Assembly (NCBI RefSeq): GCF_900299525.1
Contig: NZ_OMKA01000007.1
Span: 62,001 to 126,000, forward strand
Length of the DNA stretch: 64,000 bases
Direction: 5' to 3'
Origin: Aquimarina sp. Aq78
GTDB taxonomy: Bacteria; Bacteroidota; Bacteroidia; Flavobacteriales; Flavobacteriaceae
Part shown: in pieces, positions 52,575 to 62,387 of the stretch
How the letters are laid out: each line of letters begins with the position of its first letter
Numbering within the stretch: position 1 is the first letter of the stretch
Program-made: the position numbers and the translations under genes
Notes under the pieces: model-generated
The model's database searches: none
What the model saw: only the letters and a program-made list of their open reading frames with translations
Told to the model about the DNA's origin: nothing

Positions 52575-53081
52575 ATGAAAAAAGGAATTATAATTCTCGG
52601 TAGTTCAAATAGTAATGGAGATACATATAAAGCAGCTTCATTCGTTAGTCAACAAATGAACTATTCTATAATAGATTTAAAAACAAAAAATATAGCTGAA
52701 TTTGATTACGAATTCAAAAATAGAAATGATGATTTTCATCCTTTAATTAATGAGGTCGTAAGTCAATATGACCTTATCGTTTTTGCAACTCCCGTGTATT
52801 GGTATACCATGAGTGGAATTCTGAAAACTTTTTTAGATAGAATTTCTGATTGTTTAAAAATAGAAAAAGATGTAGGTAGAAAACTAAGAGGAATGGAAAT
52901 GGCAGTACTAAGTTGTGGTTCGGATAAACAACTAAAAGATGGATTTCATATGCCATTTGTAGAAACATCAAAATATCTGGGCATGAACTACATTGGAGAT
53001 GTACACTGCTGGATTGAAAACAATAACCTTCCTCACTTGGTAGAAACAAAATTAGGCGATTTTATAAATCAAATACAGTAA
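52575..53081 (+). CDS. NADPH-dependent FMN reductase / flavodoxin-like protein
   Basis: 168 residues. FMN phosphate loop GIIILGSSNSNGDTYKAASF at the start and the second flavin loop IVFATPVYWYTMSGILKTFL, then DRISD; both match the NADPH-dependent FMN reductase (flavodoxin_2-like) family. Third loop LSCGSDKQLKDGFHMPF. Cytoplasmic quinone or FMN reductase. Its stop overlaps the NAT start by one base, so coupled translation. Confidence 0.87.
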   Translation: MKKGIIILGSSNSNGDTYKAASFVSQQMNYSIIDLKTKNIAEFDYEFKNRNDDFHPLINEVVSQYDLIVFATPVYWYTMSGILKTFLDRISDCLKIEKDVGRKLRGMEMAVLSCGSDKQLKDGFHMPFVETSKYLGMNYIGDVHCWIENNNLPHLVETKLGDFINQIQ

Positions 53082-53857
53082 TGGATATTCAACCCTATCT
53101 AGAACGAATAAAGTATAAGAAAGACATAAGTGTTAATGAAAAAGTTCTTTTCGAACTTCAGCAATCTCATTTAAAAAGTGTTCCTTTTGAGAATTTAGAC
53201 ATGCATTATAATAGAGAAATCACTCTCGACATTGATGCTATTTACAATAAAATAGTAGTTCAAAAAAGAGGAGGGTTTTGCTATGAACTAAATGGGTTAT
53301 TCTATCATTTACTAAAAGAAATTGGGTTTGATGTCAAAATGATTTCAGGTAGAGTTTATAGCAAATCAGAGGATTATGGAAAAGAGTATGATCATTTAGC
53401 AATAATAGCCTCTATCCATAACAATGATTATCTGGTAGATGTAGGGTTTGGTAAGTTTTCATACACTCCGTTACCGATTAAAACCGGGGTTAAATTATCA
53501 GATGATTTTGGTTATTTTAAGTTCGATACATTTGATGATGATTATTTAAGGGTAAATGAATTGGTAGGTGAAGTATCGACTCCACAGTATATTTTTAAAA
53601 CTATAGGTCGAAATTTTAATGAATTTCAAGAGATGTGTACTTTTCATCAAACAAGTAAGGATTCTCATTTTACACAAAAAAAAGTAATTTCTATGGTAAC
53701 CGATACCGGAAGAATTACTCTAAATGACAAGCAATGTAAAATTACCAAAGGAACAGATACTGAAATAATAGAGTTTACAGAAGAAATAAAATTTAACGAG
53801 CTTCTAAAAGAGTATTTTGATATCGAAATAAAGAAGCATACATATATCAAACCATAA
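53081..53857 (+). CDS. nat: Arylamine N-acetyltransferase
   Basis: 258 residues. Complete NAT triad: Cys67 in QKRGGFCYELNGLFYHLL, His105 in YDHLAIIAS, Asp120 in YLVDVGFGK. N-terminal SVPFENLDMHYNREITLD is also typical. It transfers acetyl (or propionyl) from CoA to aromatic amines and hydrazines in the cytoplasm. Middle gene of a flavodoxin-NAT-GNAT unit; 17 bases to the next gene. Confidence 0.93.
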   Translation: MDIQPYLERIKYKKDISVNEKVLFELQQSHLKSVPFENLDMHYNREITLDIDAIYNKIVVQKRGGFCYELNGLFYHLLKEIGFDVKMISGRVYSKSEDYGKEYDHLAIIASIHNNDYLVDVGFGKFSYTPLPIKTGVKLSDDFGYFKFDTFDDDYLRVNELVGEVSTPQYIFKTIGRNFNEFQEMCTFHQTSKDSHFTQKKVISMVTDTGRITLNDKQCKITKGTDTEIIEFTEEIKFNELLKEYFDIEIKKHTYIKP

Positions 53858-53874
53858 TATCATAATAAAAATAA

Positions 53875-54423
53875 ATGACAACTACATTTCCCATAATAGA
53901 AACAGAACGATTATTGCTAAGACAGTTTACAAATGATGATTTAGAGAATGTATATCTTGGCCTTTCAAATCCTGATGTAATCAAATACTATGGTGTTAGT
54001 TTTAATAGTCTTGAAGCTACCAAAGAGCAAATGACATGGTTTGCAGAATTAGAAAAAAATGAAACCGGGATATGGTGGGCCGTTTGCTCAAAAGATGGTG
54101 ACACTTTCTATGGCGCAGGAGGGCTTAATGCTATAGAAAAAGAAAACAAAAAAGCAGAAATCGGATTCTGGCTTCTTCCTGAGTATTGGGGAAAAGGAAT
54201 CATGAAAGAAGTAATGCCACTCATTTGTAAATTTGGATTCGAAAACCTAGGATTGCATAGAATTGAAGGATTTGTAGATGCAGAGAATACGAACTGCAAA
54301 AATGGATTGGCTAAATTCGATTTTAAATATGAAGGGACTATGGTCGACAGTGAAATCAAAGACGGAAAACATATTAGTGTAGCTATTTATGCTATGTTAA
54401 ATAAGAATTCATCTTCTAAATAA
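53875..54423 (+). CDS. RimJ/RimL-type GNAT acetyltransferase
   Basis: 182 residues. Opens with PIIETERLLLRQFTNDDLEN, the RimJ/L hallmark; acetyl-CoA loop EIGFWLLPEYWGKGIMKEVM; then LGLHRIEGFVDAENTNCKN and LAKFDFKYEGTMVDSEIKDG. Likely acetylates a protein N-terminus, amine metabolite or drug; the acceptor is unknown. Same operon as NAT. Confidence 0.9.
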   Translation: MTTTFPIIETERLLLRQFTNDDLENVYLGLSNPDVIKYYGVSFNSLEATKEQMTWFAELEKNETGIWWAVCSKDGDTFYGAGGLNAIEKENKKAEIGFWLLPEYWGKGIMKEVMPLICKFGFENLGLHRIEGFVDAENTNCKNGLAKFDFKYEGTMVDSEIKDGKHISVAIYAMLNKNSSSK

Positions 54424-54513
54424 GAAAAGTATTCCATTTACAGTTTAAATTTATTGTAAATAATATTAGATTGACTCTGGTTCTATTTCTCACTATATTA
54501 ACTAATAAATATT

Positions 54514-56013
54514 ATGCCTAATATAAATAACTTTACTCTTATCGGTGCCGGAATTATGAGTGCCACTTTAGGTGTACTCATAAAAGAATTAATTCCTGGT
54601 GCCCAGATAAACATCTACGAACGATTAGACAAAGTAGGTGCCGAAAGTTCTGATGCATGGAATAATGCAGGTACCGGGCATTCTGCCTTTTGTGAATTGA
54701 ACTATACTCCCGAGCGAGAGAATGGAGCAATCGATATTTCTAAAGCACTAAGGATTAGTGCTAATTTTGAAGTTTCAAAACAGTTATGGGCATATTTACT
54801 AGAAAAAGGTTCTATACAAACAGAAAGTCCGTTTATTAATGATATCGACCATATGAGCTTTTTGTGGGGTGATCAAAACATTGCATTTCTAAAAAAGAGA
54901 TATGAAGCATTGATTCAATACGACATGTTTAAGAACATGAAATATGCAGAAGATCATAAAGAAATCACCGAATGGATTCCCTTGATTATGACTGGTCGTG
55001 ATCCTAAACAGAAGGTTGCTGCTACAAGAATGCCTATTGGCACAGATGTAAACTTTGGTGCTATTACACGTGGAATGATAAAATATCTCGAAACCTGTGA
55101 TGGCGTAAACCTGCATCTTGGTCATGAAGTAGAAGATCTTAAAATGCAGGACAATGGTAATTGGCAAATTGATGTAACAGATTTACAAAGCTCTGAAGAA
55201 AAAACAGTTACTACTCAATTTGTTTTTGTTGGTGCTGGTGGCGGATCACTATTACTTCTTGAAAAATCAGATATCCCAGAAGAACGTGGATATGGTGGTT
55301 TCCCTGTGAGTGGTCAGTTCTTGCGTTGCAAGAATCCCGATGTTATCGTTAAACACGAAGCTAAAGTCTATGGCAAAGCCGAAACTGGATCCCCACCAAT
55401 GTCTGTACCTCATCTCGACACCAGAATGTTAGATGGAGAACGTTCATTATTATTTGGGCCTTATGCTGGTTTCTCTACCAAGTTTTTAAAGAATGGCACA
55501 TATATGGATCTCCCACTATCTATAGAGGCACATAACATTTGGCCCATGTTAGCTGCAGGAATTCACAATTTGTCATTAACAAAATATCTAATCGAACAAG
55601 TATATCAGTCTCCTGAAGAACGATTTGCTACATTACAAAAATACTACCCCGAAGCTAAGTTTGAAGATTGGGAGTTAATCACTGCCGGACAAAGAGTACA
55701 GATTATTAAAAAAGACAAAGAAGAGGGTGGAGTCCTCAAATTTGGAACCGAAATTGTTACCAACCAGAAAAAGACAATGGCAGTATTACTAGGTGCCTCA
55801 CCTGGAGCCTCTACCTCTGTTTCTATAATGTTAGATGTTCTGTCAGAATGTTTCCCAGAAGAAATGAAATCAAAACCATGGAGTGATACCTTAAAACAAA
55901 TGATTCCTAGTTTTGGTAAATCTTTAATTGAAGATGGTAAATTATGCCTTCAAACCAGAAATAGAACAACAGAAATATTAAAGTTACAATCGTCTAGACA
56001 GACTCCAACCTAG
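54514..56013 (+). CDS. mqo: Malate:quinone oxidoreductase
   Basis: 499 residues, the normal length for the family. N-terminal FAD-binding LIGAGIMSATLGVLIKELIP, then the diagnostic SSDAWNNAGTGHSAFCELNY, and VFVGAGGGSLLLLEKSDIPE, GGFPVSGQFLRCKNPDVI and LLGASPGASTSVSIMLDVL. It oxidises L-malate to oxaloacetate and passes electrons to quinone at the membrane, as part of the TCA cycle. Single gene; core-like composition. Confidence 0.97.
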   Translation: MPNINNFTLIGAGIMSATLGVLIKELIPGAQINIYERLDKVGAESSDAWNNAGTGHSAFCELNYTPERENGAIDISKALRISANFEVSKQLWAYLLEKGSIQTESPFINDIDHMSFLWGDQNIAFLKKRYEALIQYDMFKNMKYAEDHKEITEWIPLIMTGRDPKQKVAATRMPIGTDVNFGAITRGMIKYLETCDGVNLHLGHEVEDLKMQDNGNWQIDVTDLQSSEEKTVTTQFVFVGAGGGSLLLLEKSDIPEERGYGGFPVSGQFLRCKNPDVIVKHEAKVYGKAETGSPPMSVPHLDTRMLDGERSLLFGPYAGFSTKFLKNGTYMDLPLSIEAHNIWPMLAAGIHNLSLTKYLIEQVYQSPEERFATLQKYYPEAKFEDWELITAGQRVQIIKKDKEEGGVLKFGTEIVTNQKKTMAVLLGASPGASTSVSIMLDVLSECFPEEMKSKPWSDTLKQMIPSFGKSLIEDGKLCLQTRNRTTEILKLQSSRQTPT

Positions 56014-56134
56014 ATCGCTAAACTTTAAAAACACATACATTATATCAATCCTATTGTAATCTAATTTGTTTCTTAAAGTATAAAAATGTTCTACCCGAGG
56101 TACACAATTAAGATAAAATAAACTTTTATTAAGT

Positions 56135-57262
56135 ATGAATTTTGAAATATTAGACTTTTTGATTTTAATAGGAGTAACTCAGGGATTCATCTTTGCGATC
56201 ATAATTCTATTTTCCAAATTCTTTAAAAACAAAGCAAATTTATATCTGGGGATAAGTCTTTTACTTGGAGTTTTTATCAATATTCAATATTGGGCTTTAC
56301 ATTATGACTGGTATAAGGAACATCAAAACTTTAGAATACTAGAGGATATTGAATTAGTATTAGTTTTTCCGGTAACCTTATATTTTTATTACTTAAAATT
56401 ATTAAATCCATCATTAAAACTTAGAAATAAACAATGGGTATTATTTGTTCCCTTTATTATATCAATAGGGCTAAACTTATATATTGGCGGGCAGTTTTAT
56501 TTTGATTTATACCCTATTCATAATAAAGCATGGATACCCTATTTTTATACGATAGAATATTATTTTTCAATCCTATTTAATTTAGCATTACTTGTAGTAG
56601 AATTTCGTTTGTTATTTAAAAATACAATCAAATATCAACCAGGTATCGGCTATGATCTAAAATGGATACGTTTATTTTATACTTTTCATGTTTTACTTAT
56701 CTTTTTTTGGATTATAACAAGTGTAGTAGATTACTATTATAACAATGATTATTCTATTATCATATGGCTATTGCTTAATATTCTTTTTTATTGGATTGGT
56801 TATCAAGGCATATACAAGTTTACTTTGGCCAAAAACAGATTCGAAATAAGAGAAATTAACAAAAAGAAAGCAAATGAAAAACAGAAAGATGTTGTAAAAT
56901 TTAAAGAAGGAGAAGACAACCCATATTTTAAAAAATTTATACAACTTTTAGAAACTGAAAAATTATATAGAAATCAACAATTGAGTAGAGATGATATTGC
57001 AGTCAGGTTAAATATAAGTATTGGTTACCTTTCTCAAATAATTAATAGTGTCACTCAAAAGAATTTTTCTGATTATCTAAACTTATATAGAGTGAAAGAA
57101 GCTAAAATCATGATTTTGGACTCTGAATTTGATAACTATGATATGGTAGCAATAGGACTTGAAGCTGGTTTTAATTCTAAATCTGCATTTTATAAATATT
57201 TCAAGAAAGAAACCGGTCATACACCAACTACATTTAAAAAAATATACAAAGAACAGCTATAA
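56135..57262 (+). CDS. Membrane-embedded AraC-family transcriptional regulator
   Basis: 375 residues, same length and layout as 25280-26407. Seven helices lie in residues 8-235, then an AraC domain (about 270-375) with IAVRLNISIGYLSQIINSVT and VAIGLEAGFNSKSAFYKYFK. The lipocalin-like lipoprotein gene follows 96 bases downstream and may be its target. Confidence 0.9.
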   Translation: MNFEILDFLILIGVTQGFIFAIIILFSKFFKNKANLYLGISLLLGVFINIQYWALHYDWYKEHQNFRILEDIELVLVFPVTLYFYYLKLLNPSLKLRNKQWVLFVPFIISIGLNLYIGGQFYFDLYPIHNKAWIPYFYTIEYYFSILFNLALLVVEFRLLFKNTIKYQPGIGYDLKWIRLFYTFHVLLIFFWIITSVVDYYYNNDYSIIIWLLLNILFYWIGYQGIYKFTLAKNRFEIREINKKKANEKQKDVVKFKEGEDNPYFKKFIQLLETEKLYRNQQLSRDDIAVRLNISIGYLSQIINSVTQKNFSDYLNLYRVKEAKIMILDSEFDNYDMVAIGLEAGFNSKSAFYKYFKKETGHTPTTFKKIYKEQL

Positions 57263-57358
57263 TCATAAAAAGAGTCCATAATTGTTCAATTCTAACTTTT
57301 GGAGACTTCTAACTTTTAAAACCAAGCTAATTTTGCTCAAAACAAAAAAAGAAAAATT

Positions 57359-57766
57359 ATGAGCAAAAAATTAATTGTATTCGTTTTAATAGGATTAAGT
57401 ATTACTTTTTCATGCAGTACCGATGATGATATCGTCGGCACAATTAATGAAACATTTATTATCGGTCAATGGCAATTATCCAGTTCTACTAAAAATGGAA
57501 CTAATGTTGATTTAGATGCCTGTGACCTTATGGAGACTTATGTATTTAACAATTCAAATAAAGTAAGTATTACTCTTCATACTTCTAATACAGAAAATAT
57601 ATGTGAAGAAGATTCTAAAACAACTTATGATTATACTGTTACTGGTGCTAATCTTACAATTAGTAATAATAGTATTTTTGTAGTTTCGACCCCAGAAAAC
57701 GCCACACTTATTCTCACATCCAAAAGTTCATCAGATACTTTTATAAATACATATAAGAGGAAATAA
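57359..57766 (+). CDS. Lipocalin-like lipoprotein
   Basis: 135 residues, lipoprotein signal (LIGLSITFSC, Cys19). The mature part FIIGQWQLSSSTKNGTNVDL, DACDLMETYVFNNSNKVSIT, YDYTVTGANLTIS and a closing TLILTSKSSSDTFINTYKR follows the lipocalin_5-like pattern, with Cys in the CD and IC positions able to bridge. Outer-membrane-linked; ligand unknown. TAATTTTG at 57328 is a possible -7 element. Confidence 0.75.
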   Translation: MSKKLIVFVLIGLSITFSCSTDDDIVGTINETFIIGQWQLSSSTKNGTNVDLDACDLMETYVFNNSNKVSITLHTSNTENICEEDSKTTYDYTVTGANLTISNNSIFVVSTPENATLILTSKSSSDTFINTYKRK

Positions 57767-57962
57767 TCAAAAATATACTGTATAAAAAATGTTCAGATTT
57801 GATATGATATTAAATCTGGACATTTCTATATAATATTCTCTGAACATATAGCAAAGAAACCTTTTATTACATTTGGCATAATGAAGATTTAACAACATTC
57901 ACAACAACAAAACCTAGGGTCAGTACGTTAAGATATTCACACACGACCATGTTAAAGAACTC

Positions 57963-58523
57963 ATGAATATATTACCTAAGTACGGGTTACTGCAGTTTAG
58001 AAATGCAGCGAGAATATATAGTAAGTCTATTACTGAAAGTCTGCAACTCTTTAGAGAAGAAACAAAATTCCTTAAAACCTCTCTGTTTTTTTCTTATAAA
58101 CACGATGAGCTTGAAGAACTTGACAGTGCAATTAATTTTTTAAAAGGGTTTGGTGTACTTATCTATGCGGATTACTTATTGTTAGATCAGAGTACTCCAG
58201 AAAAACCAAGTAAAATAACCGACAAACAAATCCAACAAAGGACAGAAGAAAAAATAAAGGATAATAAGAAATTTATTTTTCTGGCAACAGAAAATGCCAT
58301 TAGTTCTAAACGCTGTAAGTGGGAATTACGATATGCCAATACACAAAAAACCAAAGATCATATTGCTATTTTTCCTATACGAGAGGATTATACAGACTAT
58401 GGAGGATCCGAATACCTGCAAAAATTCCATTACATTCAAAAAAGTGAAACGAATCCAGAAGGATATGATGTTAAATCTCCTAATGGAAAAGTCATAGAAC
58501 TAGGTGCCTGGCTAGCATCGTAA
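57963..58523 (+). CDS. TIR-domain protein
   Basis: 186 residues. After a 35-residue N-terminus comes a TIR-like fold: KTSLFFSYKHDELEELDSAI (strand A and the D-rich helix), GFGVLIYADYLLLDQ (strand B and BB loop), KFIFLATENAISSKRCKWEL, then RYA, where Ser/Cys and Glu121 occupy the S-x-x-C-x-x-E position of NAD-cleaving TIR enzymes, and DHIAIFPIREDYTD. Bacterial TIR proteins are frequent anti-phage effectors or ThsB-type signal synthases. No partner (ThsA, SIR2, prokaryotic Argonaute) is visible, so role is open. Confidence 0.78.
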   Translation: MNILPKYGLLQFRNAARIYSKSITESLQLFREETKFLKTSLFFSYKHDELEELDSAINFLKGFGVLIYADYLLLDQSTPEKPSKITDKQIQQRTEEKIKDNKKFIFLATENAISSKRCKWELRYANTQKTKDHIAIFPIREDYTDYGGSEYLQKFHYIQKSETNPEGYDVKSPNGKVIELGAWLAS

Positions 58524-58531
58524 TTAGTTAT

Positions 58532-58687
58532 CTATAACCTTATACAGTAGCATATCGCAGTTAAGTATTTGTTATCCATAATTTTGTATTTCTCATCAAA
58601 TTTACAAACGCCCGATGAGTCAGACCATTTTTTTTCTTCTTCAAATATTTTTTTAATTTTTTTTTCAATATCTTCATAGTAAATCAT
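58532..58687 (-). CDS. Possible small protein, convergent with the TIR gene
   Basis: A minus-strand ORF of 51 codons ends 9 bases from the TIR stop: MIYYEDIEKKIKKIFEEEKK, then WSDSSGVCKFDEKYKIMDNK and a Cys-containing end (YLTAICYCIRL). Amino-acid use is protein-like but there is no family match. It could be a remnant of a longer gene. Uncertain. Confidence 0.3.
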   Translation of the reverse strand: MIYYEDIEKKIKKIFEEEKKWSDSSGVCKFDEKYKIMDNKYLTAICYCIRL

Positions 58688-59148
58688 AAAAAACTAACAA
58701 TTTACTGATTATCTGCATTTTTCATTAAAAAAAACGAACTCCAATTGGGGGGTAATGCCCAATAACACGTCTTATATAATAGGCACCATAGTCAATACAA
58801 GTAACAATTAATATAGTGCCCACGCTTAACCAATTTCTATTAGTTGTAGGTATACTTACCTATTTATAGTATATCTCTTTGGTATAAACCTTAGTAAAAA
58901 CACAAAAATGCTTCTAAACAAACCATTTAGTTTACATATACTACATGTTTCATTAACTTCTATGTTAATAAGATACCTTCATATTTTGTATGTTCGATTA
59001 CTCTTTATATCAAAGATGGTTTTCCTTTTTATTTCAGAATTTCATAAGATTTCACCTACTCTATATACTCCCCAGAATATTCAAAATTATAATTCACTAA
59101 CTAAAATGTAGTATCATTTTAATTCATGTCTAATCAAATCACAATTAT
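58688..59148. other. Intergenic region upstream of the SusC gene
   Basis: 460 bases of AT-rich DNA. It holds TTGGGGGGTAATGCCCAAT-type imperfect symmetry near 58745, but no gene with convincing codon use and no clear -33/-7 pair. It must contain the susCD promoter; TTTGGTATAAACCTTAG at 58878-58894 is the best but weak candidate. Confidence 0.35.
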
Positions 59149-62100
59149 ATGAGAAAACAACTCTTAATTTTAATGTGTGCAGTACTGCTATCTAGTATTG
59201 GCTATAGCCAAACTACAATAACAGGTACTGTACGGGACATAACAGGTCCCTTACCCGGGGCAACAATTCTAGTACAGGGAACTAGGACTGGAACGACGAC
59301 AGATTTTGATGGTAAGTATACTATCGAAGCAAGTACTGATCAAACATTAGTCTTTTCGTATTTGGGATATGTCACGCGAGAAATACCGATTGCTAATCAA
59401 ACCACAATCGATGTTATCTTACAGGAAGATGCAGAAGCCTTAGGCGAGGTTATTGTGACCTCTTTAGGGTTTGTAGAAAAAAGAGATAAACTATCTTCTA
59501 CTTATTCTAAAATCGATGCAGATAAACTAGTGCAGCCTGTAGAAAATAAGATTATTGATGGTATAGCTGGTAAAGCTGCTGGTGTAAGTATCAATGCCAC
59601 CTCTGGAGATCCCGGAGCTGGTTCTAATATTCAAATCAGGGGAACAAGTTCTCTGGGAGGCTCTAGTCAACCTCTAATTATTGTAGATGGAGTACCATTA
59701 AACAATGATACAATAGAAGGTTCTGGTAGTGGAGATACTTCTGCAGGAGTATCACAGCAATCCAGACTTAATGACCTTAATCCCGATGATATTGAATCTT
59801 TTCAGGTATTTAAAGGAGCTTCTGCCGGAGCATTGTATGGTACAAGAGCGCTTAACGGAGTAATTGTAATCACCACAAAAAAAGGTAAAAAAGGTAAAAT
59901 GAGAATTACCTTTTCTTCTGGTGTTTCTATTGATGAAGTCTCTTACAAACATCCATTACAACAATCTTTTGGGCAAGGTACCAATGGTAATTATAGTCCA
60001 ACATCTGCTTTCTCCTGGGGAGATAGAATCTCAGACAGAAGTGGAGCTCCAGACGGTGTAGATACTACCGGAGAGTTTTTTGAATCTTTGGTATCCAATA
60101 ATACTATTTATCCAATTACTCAAAAAAACAGAAGAGAACAATATGTCGATAGTAATTTTGATAAAGTATTTGGTACCGGGGTCACACTCGATAATCGTTT
60201 CACCTTAAGTACAGGAAATGAAAAAGGAACCTATTTCTTAAGTGGAGGCCACGTAGATCAAGACGGAACGATTAAAAATAGTTTTTATAAGAAAACTAAT
60301 TTTACCTTATCTACTTCTCAAAATTTTACAGATAGGCTTACTGCTAATATCAAAGGAAATTACATACATACTAGTTCTAACAGAATCCAACAAGGTTCTA
60401 ATACTGCGGGGTTATATCTGGGATTACTACGTACCTCACCGGATTTTGATATCACAGACTATAAAGGAGATTACAATAATGGCTCCGGGACTATTGTACA
60501 ATCACGTCATCGTTCCTACCGAAGATATCTTGGAAATAGTGACAACGCAATTTATAATAATCCCCTTTGGACCATCAATGAGCAAGGAAGTACTGCCAAA
60601 GTAAATCGTTTTATTGGTACAGCAGAATTAAAATATCAATGGAACGATAATATCAATTCTATCCTTAGAGGAGGTGCAGATTTTTATTCTGATAACAGGG
60701 TGTATTTCTTCCCATACTATACAGCAAGTTCTGCACGAAGGTTTGGTTTACTTAATGACGAAACCATAAATAATGAAGAATATACGATGGATATACTAAC
60801 ATCTTTTAGATATGCATTAACAGAACAACTAAACACCAATGTAATAGTAGGATATGGTATTAATGACAGGAGAAGGAAACGACATTTTATTGAGGCAGAT
60901 AATTTTATTGCCAATTTCAGAAAACCGTTAGATCCTGTAGAAATCTCGGCAAAAGAAAATATCTCCTCAGAGATTACCAGAACCTCGAGAAGAAATATCC
61001 GCTTCTATGGCACTGTTAATTTTGATTATGCCGATCAATTGTTTTTAACCCTTGGTGGGGCTTATGAAAAACATTCTGTACTCCCTAAAAGTGATAATGC
61101 ATTCTTTTACCCGAGTGCAGAATTAGGATGGACTTTTAGTCGTTTAATCAATGGTTTTGATCCTCTATCATTTGGTAAACTCAGGCTTGCTTTTGGTCAG
61201 GTAGGTAATGTCCCTCTGGCGCATAGAGAGGAGACTGTTTTTGAAGTAGGAACTTTTTCTACTTTTTCTGATGCGATAGCACTGGAAGATTTTGGAGGAG
61301 GATTTCAATTCGATGAACGCCTTGGGAATCCAAATCTAAAACCAGAAATCAAAACAGAATACGAGGTTGGATTAGACCTTCGTTTCTTTACCAATAGGCT
61401 TTCACTATCGACTACCTATTACAAAAACGAAACTAAAGATGTATTACTCAATATAGCAATACCTCCAACATTAGGGTTTTCTGAGATCTATGGAAATGGA
61501 GCTACGATAGAAAATGAAGGATTTGAAGCCGAATTGAAATATGATTTTATAAAAAACAGAGATTGGAAAGCTAGTGCTGCAATAAATTTTAGCACCAATA
61601 AAAATCTGGTTTCTAAGATTGAAGGAGGAGGAGTTGTTAGCTTTACCCCTGGTAGTTCTATCCAATCTGTAGCCATAGAAGGAGAACCATTAGGAGTTTT
61701 GTATACACAAGGCGCTCAACGTAATGCTGATGGAAGCCTGGTATTAGACGCCAATGGTTTTCCAATAGTAGATACCAGTGGTAACAAAGTGGTAGGAGAC
61801 CCTAATCCAGATTGGTTAGGAGGTTTACAATTAAGTGTATCTTATAAAGATATATCGATATCGGCCTTGTTTGATACCAGCCAAGGTAATGATATGGCTC
61901 AAAGAACCCGTTTTATCACTTCATACTTCGGAACCCACGGAGATGTAGGAAATACCATCACTCTAAATGAAGATTTAGTAAATTTTAACGGTGATGTTGT
62001 CCCTTCTGGTACAAGCGTAAGAGCTAATATAGGTAACTTCGGAAATGGAAATGTATTACTAGATGAGAGTTATTATAGAAACCTATATGGTTTTGGAGAT

Positions 62101-62376
62101 GGTAAATTAAATGAATTTGCTGTTGGGGATGCTAGCTGGACAAGGTTTAGAGAACTTTCATTATCCTATCAACTTAATTCTCAAGGGTTACAAAAAACAA
62201 CAGGATTAAGCTCAATTGAATTTACAGCCTCTGGAAGAAACCTGGTTATCTGGACCGATGTAGTTGGTATAGATCCCGACATAAACCAATTTGGAGTTGG
62301 TAGAGGAAAAGGGCTGGATTATTTCTCGAATCCAGGAGTGAGAACCTATGCTTTTAGTATTAAGTTTAATTATTAA
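59149..62376 (+). CDS. SusC/RagA-family TonB-linked outer-membrane protein
   Basis: 1075 residues. Signal peptide 1-20 (SSIGYSQ). Carboxypeptidase-regulatory-like domain about 22-95 (TITGTVRDITGPLPGATILV, FDGKYTIEASTDQTLVFSYL, then GYVTREI). TonB-box-like EALGEVIVTSLG near 110. Plug domain about 115-225 (VSINATSGDPGAGSNIQIRG, VPLNNDTIEG, LNPDDIESFQVFKGASAGAL, then YGTRALNGVI). Then a 22-strand barrel ending AFSIKFNY. It imports oligomeric nutrients bound by the SusD partner. No glycoside hydrolase or peptidase follows in the window, so the substrate is not deducible. Confidence 0.95.
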   Translation: MRKQLLILMCAVLLSSIGYSQTTITGTVRDITGPLPGATILVQGTRTGTTTDFDGKYTIEASTDQTLVFSYLGYVTREIPIANQTTIDVILQEDAEALGEVIVTSLGFVEKRDKLSSTYSKIDADKLVQPVENKIIDGIAGKAAGVSINATSGDPGAGSNIQIRGTSSLGGSSQPLIIVDGVPLNNDTIEGSGSGDTSAGVSQQSRLNDLNPDDIESFQVFKGASAGALYGTRALNGVIVITTKKGKKGKMRITFSSGVSIDEVSYKHPLQQSFGQGTNGNYSPTSAFSWGDRISDRSGAPDGVDTTGEFFESLVSNNTIYPITQKNRREQYVDSNFDKVFGTGVTLDNRFTLSTGNEKGTYFLSGGHVDQDGTIKNSFYKKTNFTLSTSQNFTDRLTANIKGNYIHTSSNRIQQGSNTAGLYLGLLRTSPDFDITDYKGDYNNGSGTIVQSRHRSYRRYLGNSDNAIYNNPLWTINEQGSTAKVNRFIGTAELKYQWNDNINSILRGGADFYSDNRVYFFPYYTASSARRFGLLNDETINNEEYTMDILTSFRYALTEQLNTNVIVGYGINDRRRKRHFIEADNFIANFRKPLDPVEISAKENISSEITRTSRRNIRFYGTVNFDYADQLFLTLGGAYEKHSVLPKSDNAFFYPSAELGWTFSRLINGFDPLSFGKLRLAFGQVGNVPLAHREETVFEVGTFSTFSDAIALEDFGGGFQFDERLGNPNLKPEIKTEYEVGLDLRFFTNRLSLSTTYYKNETKDVLLNIAIPPTLGFSEIYGNGATIENEGFEAELKYDFIKNRDWKASAAINFSTNKNLVSKIEGGGVVSFTPGSSIQSVAIEGEPLGVLYTQGAQRNADGSLVLDANGFPIVDTSGNKVVGDPNPDWLGGLQLSVSYKDISISALFDTSQGNDMAQRTRFITSYFGTHGDVGNTITLNEDLVNFNGDVVPSGTSVRANIGNFGNGNVLLDESYYRNLYGFGDGKLNEFAVGDASWTRFRELSLSYQLNSQGLQKTTGLSSIEFTASGRNLVIWTDVVGIDPDINQFGVGRGKGLDYFSNPGVRTYAFSIKFNY

Positions 62377-62387
62377 AAAACGAAATC

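Noticed and set aside
58908..59111. Plus-strand ORF of 67 codons upstream of susC
   Set aside because: Repetitive hydrophobic composition, no homology recognised, and located where the susCD promoter and leader must lie.
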